The notes under the pieces: model-generated
The model's input: only the letters and a program-made list of their open reading frames with translations
What the model was told of the DNA's origin: nothing
Databases searched by the model: none
Part shown: positions 23,085 through 35,100 of the stretch, piece after piece
Layout of the letters: each line of letters starts with the position of its first letter
Numbering within the stretch: position 1 is the first letter of the stretch
NCBI GenBank assembly: GCA_025331565.1
Contig: JAFREQ010000025.1
Coordinates: 2,232,001-2,296,000, forward strand
Source: Holacanthus passer
Taxonomy: Eukaryota; Chordata; Actinopteri; Pomacanthidae
Length of the DNA: 64,000 nt
Direction of reading: 5' to 3'
Position numbers and translations under genes: made by a program

Positions 23085-26000
23085 GACTCCTATGTGAGCA
23101 CATGCATGGACCTAAGCTGAAGAGTGGGAACTCATTAAGCAGATGGAAGCTGCTAAGAACACTGTTAAATAGACTGGATCAATAATCAAACTAATTGCTG
23201 TTTCTGATACTTTTTTGTGAATTTCAGAGACAAAGACCACAAACTATAATTTATTAAATCGGATGTCATTTTGTTTTTCGCATATTGTGAAAGATTGTTC
23301 TGTATTTATTGATGTAAATGGGGTTGTGTGGCTGTGAAATGAAACTTTGATATTTAATCTGAAACATTTCTTCTCTTTTTCTCAGTTTCTCTTCCATGTG
23401 CCCTGTTTCAGGAGTTAGTTAGATACAAACATTAGACTAAAACACCACATATTTGATGTTTTAAGTGTTGGGTTACACGGCTCTACATGCACATGTGCAT
23501 GAAAATACAAAATATCTTAAATGGTGCAAAGGAAAGATGTGCAATTTTTGGAAACCAAAAAAAACTTTAAGTCAGGTAAAATGGATTCATCACCAGTATT
23601 AACACAGTGAATTATTTAAGTTTGCTGAAGCCCACCGATGCTCTTCTAACATACCCAAAATGAGCCGCAGTACACAAAAACCTACTGCTATTTTGCAACC
23701 TATCCTATACCACCATGTTTTAAATTTCTAGGACACAAGAAACCACATAGCAAAGACGATGCAAGATCATGATGCTAAACCACAAGAAACAGGACCTCTC
23801 AAGGTGCATGTAACCGCTCAAGAAAGGCAACTAGACAATAGTGAAGACAATATGATCACACATATGCATCAAACTGCATTTTGTTTTCAGTAGGAGAAGA
23901 ATAATCATTTTTGTGAGAAGCAAATTTATTGTCTATATCTGATTATTTAAGGACCACATCTCAATTAACTGCTTAATTATGAACGTTACAGTACACATTA
24001 TTTTATTGTTGACATTTTTTTAAAGCAGACGGCAGACTTTCCACTTTTGAAATGCGTTTCTCCTTCTTTCCAGACAGCCACTGGTTCCAATTCATTTCCA
24101 TCTTGTCTATGAATCATTTATCAAACTCTTGAAACTTATTAGAGTTCTGTAATCGATCACAGTAAAGTTTTCGTTTCTGTTCTTCATTGTCACGTGGCGA
24201 TTCAGTTTAAATGCAGATTGATTTGAAAATATAGGAACTGCCTTGCAATGAAAATAAAACTGTGGCACGAATTAGTTTAGATGCAACATTAACTGTGATG
24301 GATTACACAACCCAAGCAAGACTCGAGTGTCATTTTCATACTGTATAAATTGAATTTAGACCAGTGGCTCCAAAAAGGCAGTGAAAAAGCATCCAAAAAA
24401 ACTGAAACATGGTTTGAAATATATCATTAATGTCAAGTATTCAGAATTTAGAGTAAATGGGATAAAACATGAGAATCACTGTAATTGAAAAAAAAAACCA
24501 TAAAAAAAAAAAAAAACTAGGTCTAAACCTAGTTTTTTTTTTTTTTTTGGTGACTTAGGTTTTAAATGTATGTGGTGAAATATTCTCCCCACCAACCCAC
24601 CTAAAGCAAAATGCAGCACAGTGCAAGTTTAAAGTTAGCGTGTGAGACATTACAAAACCTACAGTGGCAGTGTGTTTCATATATCACTGATGGAAAGTGT
24701 GAATCTCTATGGAGGTGTGTACAGATGCAGTGGCAGAGGCGCACCCTCACAGGATGTCATCTATTCTTGTCACTCCTTCCATCCTGTGAAGGTTTTCTTG
24801 CTACCGAATGTGAGCAACCTACAAAATCCTGAACCGCACATGTGCCGATCGCTGCATGGAAAAGCCTGTTCTGGGTGGATTTTCCAGTGTGAATGAGGGA
24901 ACATGCACTTCACGCTGTGTGGTTTTCCATTTCTCGCTCGGCGAAATTGATGTCAAGACTCCACTTATATTAAATTTTTAATAAAAGAATGACCATACCA
25001 AACACAAAGTACAGAGTGTCTAGAAAAACAAAGCATTACAATACTTGCAACAACAATAATTGCATAGAACAACCTTTCAGAAATGATACACACAGTGGTC
25101 TGGAGATGAGATAAACAAGATAAAACCAGAGTTCAACCCCCCTCCCACCAGTAAGTGCTCACTGAGGCTATTGGGAAGTGGACACTAGAGTATGGGGAAC
25201 TTAATGAAAACAGTTTACAGGAGTACAAGAACAGCAATAATGTCTATCTCAACAGCGAATATATGATGAGACAGTCGCACGTCTGTACAGGAAGCAGAGC
25301 CTCTGTAAGCGTCCTGATAGGAATACGATTAAAGATGAGCTCCAGCAACTGAGCAAGCAGTTTAACATGCTGAAGTACCCTTGAGCAAGACGCTGACTCT
25401 GCTGCAGATGTGCCTGTGTTGCCTTGTACCCTGCACAGTGCTCTGGCCTCCCTGTAAAGAGGTGCACGCAAAAACTGCACGTTGCAAACAGGGATGGGAC
25501 AGTATTACAATATTATTACATTTTGGATCATCTGTGATGGAAATCAGGACCTGGTCAGTGACCTTTAAACAATCATCAATAGCAAGAGACTAGGTTAAAT
25601 AAAAGGCAAATGGAAAACAATGAATAGCCTCACTGTGTGGTGGCTGAACCACATGGTCTTGGCCCTTTTTTTTGGTTAATAAAATGGGTTAATTCATTCA
25701 TTATTATTGCAATTTCTCCAAATCTGGCCCACCATGCTGGGTCTAACCCAGAGGTCGGTCAGTAAAGCAGTCACTTATTGCATTTCAACAGCATCCACTG
25801 CTTCTCTGCAGTGGAGCAAAAGAAGATAACAGTGTTGACAGTGCACACACTCAGCCTCATGAGGAAATGTACCGCGGTGGGTCCTTGAAAAGAGGCTGCA
25901 TCTTAAAGAGCACGCAAAGCCCTGTATGTTTTTCAGACCCAGTATATACCCATTAAGCTTGAGCCAATCTTATTGAAATATTACAACAAACCACCTGTGA

Positions 26001-27424
26001 CACTTTCAATATAAATCATGCATGTAGTCCCAGTCTGGCCTTAAACTCTCCTTAAGCTTATCGACCCCTTCGGGAGGCACTTAAACAGTTGAGCTCTACT
26101 CTACACCCACAAATAAATCTCTCTCTGTTTATTTCTGTCTCTGTCGGCTCTGTAGGAACATGCTGGGAGGCCATACAGGCTGCAAACAAAACCCTCTGAA
26201 ATCTCAAGTCATTTTTCCTCTCTTAAGATGAAAAAACGTCTCTTTTTTTCCCCTTGGCCAAAACAAGGACATATATATTTTTTTTCTACCTTTAAAATAT
26301 CAGCGTCGTTTATTAAAACTCCAGGCAGATGTAAAGGCAGCAAATCTATCCATAAGGCTAACACCATAATTAAATGTTTGAGTGAACAATAAATAAAGAA
26401 TATTTTTTTAAAAATTCAAAATAAAGCAAGGCTATGTAATTAATATGTTAAAAAGATACTTGAATATATTTTAGTAAGAAGAGTAGGGGTGACATCTTTG
26501 TCATTATTTGTGTACTCTCGTATAATAAATGATACACAGTTAAGCCTTTTCTATTCTATTATGCAGCTGCATCCCTGATAGCTTTGGACTATATATCTGA
26601 ATATCTTGATTATCACATTTCTGATGCAGAATTCATACTGTAGAAACACTGTACATTCATGCAGTTTTTAAATAAACAGTGAAGGGCTGCGTTTGGAAGC
26701 AAATTGAAGAGCGAACCTGTTGAATTGCTTACTCGCCTACAAAAACAGCCAGGAAACCTGTGATGTGCATGTCTAGTTACAAAAATGCACATGCTCATGA
26801 AGGCTCGATCAATCTGTTTCTCCTCTAGGGGTCCTGGTGACAAATAAAATATTGCAATGACAAAAAAAAAAAGTCATAATGTGAAGGGGAGAAAATCACC
26901 CCTTTTGTAACAGAAGTGCATGCATGAGAACACCTATGGGACTCGATGGCTTCGTACTCCTTTTCTATTTCCAACTGAAGCATAAGAGGCAGCAGAGAAC
27001 TTGTTGTGTCCTTGTCCAAAACTGTTCCATTTGCTGGGGAGTGTTCACAGTGCCAGTCACCAAGAGGCAGTATGTTTTGATAAACATCCCACTTGACCAG
27101 CCTTAGTTTAGCTGAGCTGCTTCATGAAGAGGCATATATATTTGTAGTCTCATCGAGTGAGGCTGCATCAGGAAGACAGATTAGATTTAATCAAAATGTC
27201 ACGTCATGCTCCAGCACTTGAAGTGAAGAAACTCCAAGCATGATCGTCGGAAGTCCAACTCGGCTATACGTGATTGAAATATGGAGACGCACATAGACAG
27301 ATACACGAATGCACACACACACACACACACCTGACCTCTCCTGTCCCTCCACAAGCATGCCTACATAAATGTACCCACACACACGCTCACACACACCAGG
27401 ATGAGGATGATTGTATGGATGTAT
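23085..27424. other. Convergent spacer: cd40lg and arhgef6 3' UTRs
   Basis: cd40lg (+) and arhgef6 (-) point at each other across this stretch. After cd40lg the first AATAAA is at 24253-24258, giving a possible 3' UTR of about 1.2 kb with some AU-rich words such as TATTTATTGAT. For arhgef6, minus-strand AATAAA words occur at 26309-26314 and near 26127, so its 3' UTR may run about 1.1-1.3 kb. A perfect A/T-armed hairpin lies at 24502-24548. No convincing open frame is present. Confidence 0.45.
24502..24548. repeat. Perfect A15/T16 inverted repeat (hairpin)
   Basis: Fifteen A, then CTAGGT, a 4-base loop CTAA, then ACCTAG and sixteen T. The arms pair perfectly over 21 bp and the hairpin is nearly symmetric on both strands. 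Confidence 0.85.
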
Positions 27425-29402
27425 TCAGTGGCCGCCGTCATCCCAAGCACAATCATTCTTCTGCTTGGCCAGTTTCCGAACGACTCTCTCCAGCTCTTTG
27501 CGAGACTTCTGTTCCTCCTCCAGAAACTGCTTCATCCACTTATTCTCCTGTAAAACATTTACAGACAGTGACAGTATTCAAGTGGCTGCTCCTGTTTGCA
27601 CCAACTCAAATGTATTCTAGAGACTGGCCAATACATAGGTAGCATATGATGCAGTAATCTGTGTTTCATTGGTGCAATTTTTATGTAGATTTGAATCTTT
27701 TCAATTTCGCAATGTTTCCTTCAAACGGGCAAATTTGATGTAGACTTCAAACACGGTCAAAGAAAGGGCTTGAAAAAATTTATGAGCTTTATAGAGATGA
27801 TACATTTATGAGTTTTAAGGGGACAAATATTGAACTTTATTTATTCTGCACAAAATAAATCAATGGGGGGGAAAAAATCACAATAAACTGCAGTGATGGA
27901 GGTTTAAAATCCATAACTAGCTCACATCTGGTTCTATTGAGAGTGCAGAGTCTAAACTGGAAGCTTGGAAGTTGGATCTAAAGGAGGAACATTTCCATTG
28001 AAGATTGGAGGGAAACGTGTTATGGCTCAGACACAAACAACTAATACTAAGTTACAGCTGCTTCAGTACAACTGGATGATGCAGACTTATGTAACTCCTC
28101 TTAAACTAAATAAATATAATAACAATACTGCTGATATCTGTTTAAACTACATAGAGTCTCAGTGTTGATGAATTCATTGTTTGACTAAAAGATAAGAGTT
28201 TTAGAAGGAAGTGATTAATATTATCTCAAAAATATTATTTGCAAATGTTTCCTTAGAGGTATTTTTATTTCACTTATACCCACTGGATCTCATACATTAC
28301 AAACAAAGCGACTTATTGCTCAGCACTGGAAAAAAGTGTTAAACCAAATATTAATGACTGGGCTAAAAATACACCACACTGTAAGGGATCGGAAAAAATT
28401 ACAGAGAGGTACAATAACTGTTTATGGAAACTATTCACTCTTACAGTGATAGTGGGAATGGGTCATGGTTTCAAATGATAAGTTATAAGATATAATTTCA
28501 ATGGGTGTAAAATGTAGGCTGAGTTATTTGTTTTCATTTTGACTGTTGAGAAGTCGGATATTAAGCAAGAACGGGAGAGACTTTCACTTTCAAAACTTCA
28601 ACAATTAGCGTGCTTCGATCCCAAAAGCTTACTGAGTGTTGTTAAAAGAAAAGCTGCTGTAACACAGTGGTAAACAGGCCCCCGTCCCAACTTTTTTGGA
28701 ACGTGTTGCAGGCATCAATTGAGTGATGAGTGCATATTCACTGACACTATCATCAGATTTGGTCCATTCTAATGTGTCGACATCCGCTTTTTAAAAAAAA
28801 ATCCCATATCGGTTGGGCTCTCGTACATTTAACCACATTTACAATATAGCCCTTCAAAAATGTCAACAAGCTCAGTGGCAGCATTAAAAAGTAGGACACA
28901 CAACTATGTTGCTGACACATATAGAAAAGTCTCCACGCACATGTGTTAATGAAACAAAATGAGCACATTTACCTTTTTCAGTTCATGAACCTCATCCTTT
29001 AAAGCATACACGGCATCGACCAGGCTCCTGAGAGAAACACAAAGGAAATACAGTAAGTTTTATATCAACATTTTCATTTTTATTTAAAGCATCGTTCGCT
29101 AACATATTAGTATTTATACTGGCTTCCAACTCAAGGTCATATTGTGTTTTCGTTCCTCAGCCTAAATAGGATCAATATCACATTTCTGAATCCAATTACA
29201 GAGAAAATCAGGATCCAAATACAAATAATAACAAAGCCTGGTTTGTCACTGTTACACAACAAGCAAATGAAAGCCTGTTTTCCAAAGTAATAATTCACTT
29301 ACTTTTCCTCAATAACTGTCTGCCCGTTGCTCTTCATCTCTTCCACAATGATCTTCTCTTCCTCTGGCAGAAGCACCTGAGGAACACACTCTTTCCGCAC
29401 TG

Positions 29403-29462
<60 letters not shown>

Positions 29463-32086
29463 TTAATGGGAAAGTTTGATTCATAGCTGTATATGTACAT
29501 TAAAGAAACAATTTGTGTCTGTGGTTCTTACACAAACACACACCCGTGGTGGTCTGGTGCAGGCTGGCTCCCGTGCAGTACGCCTCAATCACCCTTAGTA
29601 TCTGAGCGTCCTCCTCCAGAGCGGCCGTGCCTGTTCAAAGCAGAGATTATGGATATTATTCACACATTTTACATAGTTTCTTTCAGCAGACGGTGTCATG
29701 GTGGCAACACATCATGAAGAACAAATATATTTAGATAATGAGTTCCACACGCTGCATTGATGCAATGAACGTACAATTACATTCAAGGGGTCTTGCAATG
29801 TGCAAACTCTTCTATATTATTCATGTTTCTGCGCAACACTTGAAGGGATTTTGTGTCACTGATCAAGCTAATTTTGACAATATTGAATTTTACCTCGGGT
29901 CAAATTCCATTTTTTCAATTTTACTTTCTATATCAAAAAAACTGAAGCAGTAAAATTAATTTCTATCAATGATCTGAATCATTATCATCTTGACCAACAA
30001 CAGCATTAAAACCACACAGACAGCTGAAAATTGCATTTATAGTGTGATATGAGCCTGTATTCAGTCTCTCCAATACATTTCAAACTATAGTAAGAGAAAA
30101 GTCTTACTTTTCCTCGTTTGAACCTCGTCATCAGAAGGCTTCCGCTCTTTCTTCCTGTTGCCTGGCAGGAACTTCTTCATGGGCCTCGGGCTCTTGCTGG
30201 AGTCCTGGAGGAGTGCAGGATTAAATTCAGTGCATGTCTCCCCACACACACACACACACACTTATACACACGCCACACACACATTGCTCCACACACCTGT
30301 AAAGCCAAGGCTCCAAACCAAACAGAATGCAAGCTTACAAGGATGCGCATCCCTCATGAACGAATAACATCACAGAACAAAATTCCATCAACAAACAAGG
30401 CAGCAAGCATGTGGTGATGACTGTGACCAGACCAGGACTGCAACTGAGGATTTTTAACATTTTGGATTAAAGTGTTGATTTTAGTCTATAAAAAGACAAA
30501 AAAAAAAAGTGAAATGTGCTTATCACAATTTCCCAGAGCACAAAGTGATGTCTTCAAACTGCTTCTTTTGTCCAATCAACAGTTCAAAACCAAACTCTTC
30601 ATTTACTATAGGACAAAGAAATGAAGCAAATCCTTAAAAGAAGCTGGAACTGGCACATGTTTGACATTTTTGCTTGTAAAATGACTGAAACAAAAAATCG
30701 ATTATTATAATAGTTGGATATTAATTTTCTTTCAATTGACTAATCCATTCATTAACTGATTGTTGCAGCTCCAGACCAAACCAACCAAGTAATCTGTCTG
30801 TGCTAATATGGATCCTGCCTAACAGGACTATACAAACCAACTCAACCAAAAATCAAATCAAATCAATCAATCAGGAAAGGAGAAAAAATGCTTTAAATAT
30901 TCAAGCTGTGGGATACAGTGTTTACAAAACCACGGGAAAGGAATCTAAAATGTGATCACATTAATTCCTATATTCCTGCAAACTACAATGACAGAATACG
31001 AGAGACATTAAAAGCTGAGGTGTGATGAATAATTAACTCACTAAAAATAACACTTTAGTCATGATGTGCTCATACCAGTGCAGATGAGCTGTGCCAACGT
31101 GTGACTGAACATCGTGTTCTCAAAATAATTTACAAAAGGTCATTTGCTCGATGCCCTTAGCTGTAATTGAGAAGGGAAATAGATAGTAAACCAATTCACA
31201 GGACATTCTGAAACTCAGGAGGAATAACTGACTGAATCATGTGTCTTTAAACAGGCTCAGGGATTCACTTGATGTAGGCGCACAGCACAAAACACATTTT
31301 CCTGAGGTGCACTGAGGTTCTTTCCCTGGTGGTTTCATGCTCCGGGGACTTGTTGCGTACAGCAGTGGGAGTGGGAGTGCAATGTAGGGTGGTGCGCCGG
31401 TAGCAAGTCAGTGACACGCTACAATTTTTGTTCCGAAATAGGCAGTATTTAACTCCATCCATACACACGTTCTTTAACACGGCTTGAGCAGAGGAGCTTT
31501 CATTAGGAGTTTTGTTATCATTGTGCTAATATGAATCCTGCCTATACAAACTGAGACAACCAAACATTGAATCACATTTAAGATAAATTATTTGCACATT
31601 TCTTCAAGGTACTTCTCGTATTAAAAAAAAAAAATCAGTAATTACTGTCAGGAAGGGAGAAAAAACACATATCAAGCTTCACCTGTGGGATAATGTGTTT
31701 ACAGAGCTAAAATGTGTCTACATTATTTTTCCATCAAACCACAACAATGTGGTTACTAATAAATGCAGATCATTGTGATGGCTAATAAACTTGCATATAA
31801 GTGAAATGTGGCAAATACATCCAGAGTGTCTACAGAGTGTATTTCTATATCTCTGTGTCTAGATTTCCAAAAATAGCACCCCTAGTAGAAATGAGTAGTA
31901 TTGCTGCATCACAACGTTTTTAACAGAAAACTGATACAGTACACGGTGACTGACACCTCGTCTCACTGCAGAGGATGAGAAAAAAAAAGAGCAGACACGC
32001 AAGGCTACAGAAAACAGGAAACCAACAGATGACAATGAGGGAGGAGTGAAGCAAACAGAGCAATGGCATGCTAGCTCAACACTGGG

Positions 32087-32145
<59 letters not shown>

Positions 32146-35100
32146 CAACCCCATCCCACCCCCACCCCCAAAAACCACATCCTTACCCGCACACACAGAT
32201 AGAAACACAGTGAGATCTAACCTTACCTTCATGATATAAGACATCCTCTACAGAAGGCAGGATGGAGAAAGAGAGAAAAAGGGGAAATGTGCATGAAAAA
32301 TACGATGAGCGAAGGATGTGATAGAGAGTTAATGGTGAACATTTTTACACCCACTCTGCCATTCACCTATTCTTTGTGTATGCAGAATAGGGTGATCACT
32401 TCATGTAAAAAAAAAAAAGAAAGATATAAGGAAAAATGGGGAGATTGGCAGAAAGGTGGTTATGCATTCAGAAGTCAATGCATGCAATCTCTGCAGGGCA
32501 GAGAGACCCAGACAAGCCTGCTTGGTTTTATTCTCATGAACAAGTGGAGGAATGTATGTGTGTGTTTTAGCGTCAGGCGACAGCTCGTCAAAAAAAGTGC
32601 AGAGATCCACTTTTACCGTAGATACATAGATATATATATTCGCCCCTCGAGTCACTAGACTACCCGTAATAAACTTTTAAAGTGTCAACGTTTCTACCTC
32701 CCACGTGGACGACGGTGTGAGCATAATCACACTCTTCAAAGACAAGTAGCTCATGAAGACTTCTACACTCACTGTTCTCCAGTGCCAGTCATTCTGTCGT
32801 TAACAGAATCACACCCTGCTATGTTTCAGACGCACTTGCAGCAGTTTTAAATCTAGTCCTTACACCGCATAATTAATTACATTATAATATTATTGTTGCC
32901 GTTTTGCACAGTCACCATGCACCTTTTCTAGCTAGGTGCGAAGTACTTATCTATATATGTGAAGGGTTTTCCTGTTGTCATTACAGAACAAGGTTTTTAG
33001 AGCCTGTGACCACATGTAGTGTAGTTTATTGTAAACACGTCAAACATCACCAAGAAGTCACCTAGAAGTAAGTAAAAGTTAAAAAAAAAAAAGAAGGAAT
33101 ATTCAGATGAGATTGGACCAAAGAATCTGTTCTCATCCAGCTGGAGTTCATACATCTTCTATCTTTTACTGCTGAATATGTGTCAATATTAGTCTAATTA
33201 ATGGTTTAACTTCACTTGTGTCATCTGCCTGTTTGGTGGAATTTTTTGTGTAAAGCAGGAAACTGGGGGACTGAATGACGTAGAGTCAGGAAAAGGGGGC
33301 AGCTTGTAGAGGGGGTAGAATCTGACTAATAATGTACTTCATCTTGTGAATCTTTTCTACTTCTTGGAGACGCATACCGAGCTTGTGTAGGTTTGACTGT
33401 GCAGCTAAAGAAGGTCTACAGCCTCCTACCTCTTTGTATCCCAGTGCAGCAGAGGGTTTGAGGGGGGGCGCAGGTCGCAGGCAGCTCAGAGACCAGGGCT
33501 TGCTGATCTTGGGTGGTTCCAAGGGGCCGCGACTGACGGCGCTGAGGCTGCCCAGGTGGGACAGGTGACTGGGGGTACCAACCATGCTCAGCGGCTTGCC
33601 TTCTACAGTCTACGTGGGAGGGCCAAAGGAAAGAAGACAAGCAAGTTGTGAGAATTAGAAGTGTAATGAAAGTCGAATGTTCGTCACTTCAGGTTAATCA
33701 CACTTCAACATGGTGCAGGTTTCGGTTTTGCTTATGTTTTGACGTCGTATATGTGTGTGTTTGAGTGAATATGTGTGTACATGCTAACCTTTGAGATGGT
33801 GCCTGCAGGGCTGCCTCCTTTGGTGAAGGGCTGAAGGTGCTCTAGCCATTCCTGTAACTCCTGAGCACTACTGCAGAACACTGTAATACGGTCAATCATG
33901 CTCCCTGCGGCAAAAAAACACACATGCAACACACACACTCCCTTCAGTGAAAGTCCCATACAGTATAGCTGACAACCACAACAAGAGCCAATTTAGGATG
34001 TCAGGATATTTGTCTAATCTACAGCACTGTGAGACAGTGAAAAATGCATAATCTATATACAAAAGTCAAACAGTCAAACCTGTGAAGCATCATGTTTTGG
34101 TGAATGTAATGGTGGATCTCACTCAGATTAATAATTCAAGGCTTCTTGTTAACTGGGTTATCTGAATCAAGTGTTTTAACTAAACTCATGTATGTAGCAA
34201 GTTTGAAAAAGTAGGGCAAGTCTGATATCCTTTTATTGCTGGGTACAGATCCCAGCATGAATATTTTACAGGGAGACGGGCTGCCTCGACAACTACTTAA
34301 AATTTTAGAGTTTTAAAGGCACAATCCCACGGCTGTTCAATGAACCTGATCTAAGATTCTTTATTTTGTTGACGACTCATTACACTGTGTTACTGCGGTA
34401 TCCGCGGCTAAACTTAAGAAGACAAGTCATCATTTTCTGCAGAGCTTCAGATGCAAACCTGTGATGTCAAAGGCATAGTGGGCATTGTCTGCATCCTCCG
34501 CATGTCTCGTTACTGTGGTGCCTGTCAGTGGCAGTCGTCCCTGAATGGGGGAAAAAAAGGGGGAGCACAAATAAGATGAGATAAAGCTTTATTCGTCCCT
34601 CAGTGGGGAAATTTGCAAAAAAATAAGACATCGTATCACTGTTAGGAGATATGTGTATATCTTGTTATGACTTGAAATTAACGAATTGAGTTGGAAATAA
34701 TTATGCCCGAAAAATGAACACTGGTACAACTGAAAAGGTTCACAGCACATTGTACCTGATAAATAAAGCCACTCATCCGGGGACTTGCAGAGAGCATGAC
34801 TAACACATTAGGGAAGAGCATAAGATAGCGCTCCTCCTTTTCCTGCAAGACAAACAGACAAAAAAGATTTAGTTGCAATGTGACCCGTTAGTTTATGCAA
34901 ACACACGTTAGCCTTTTGTGAAGGAAGGTGGCTGCAGCCGAACCTGTTCCTTACTCTGTCGTCAAAAGCCAAATTCGAGTTAATGTCACGCCTACTGATG
35001 TGAAACCATCATTATAGCTGACACGAGCAAATCTCATATCAAGTTAGCACCTAGATACTAGTCTGGCAAAGCAGCTGCTTGTTACATGAATGGAAAATAA

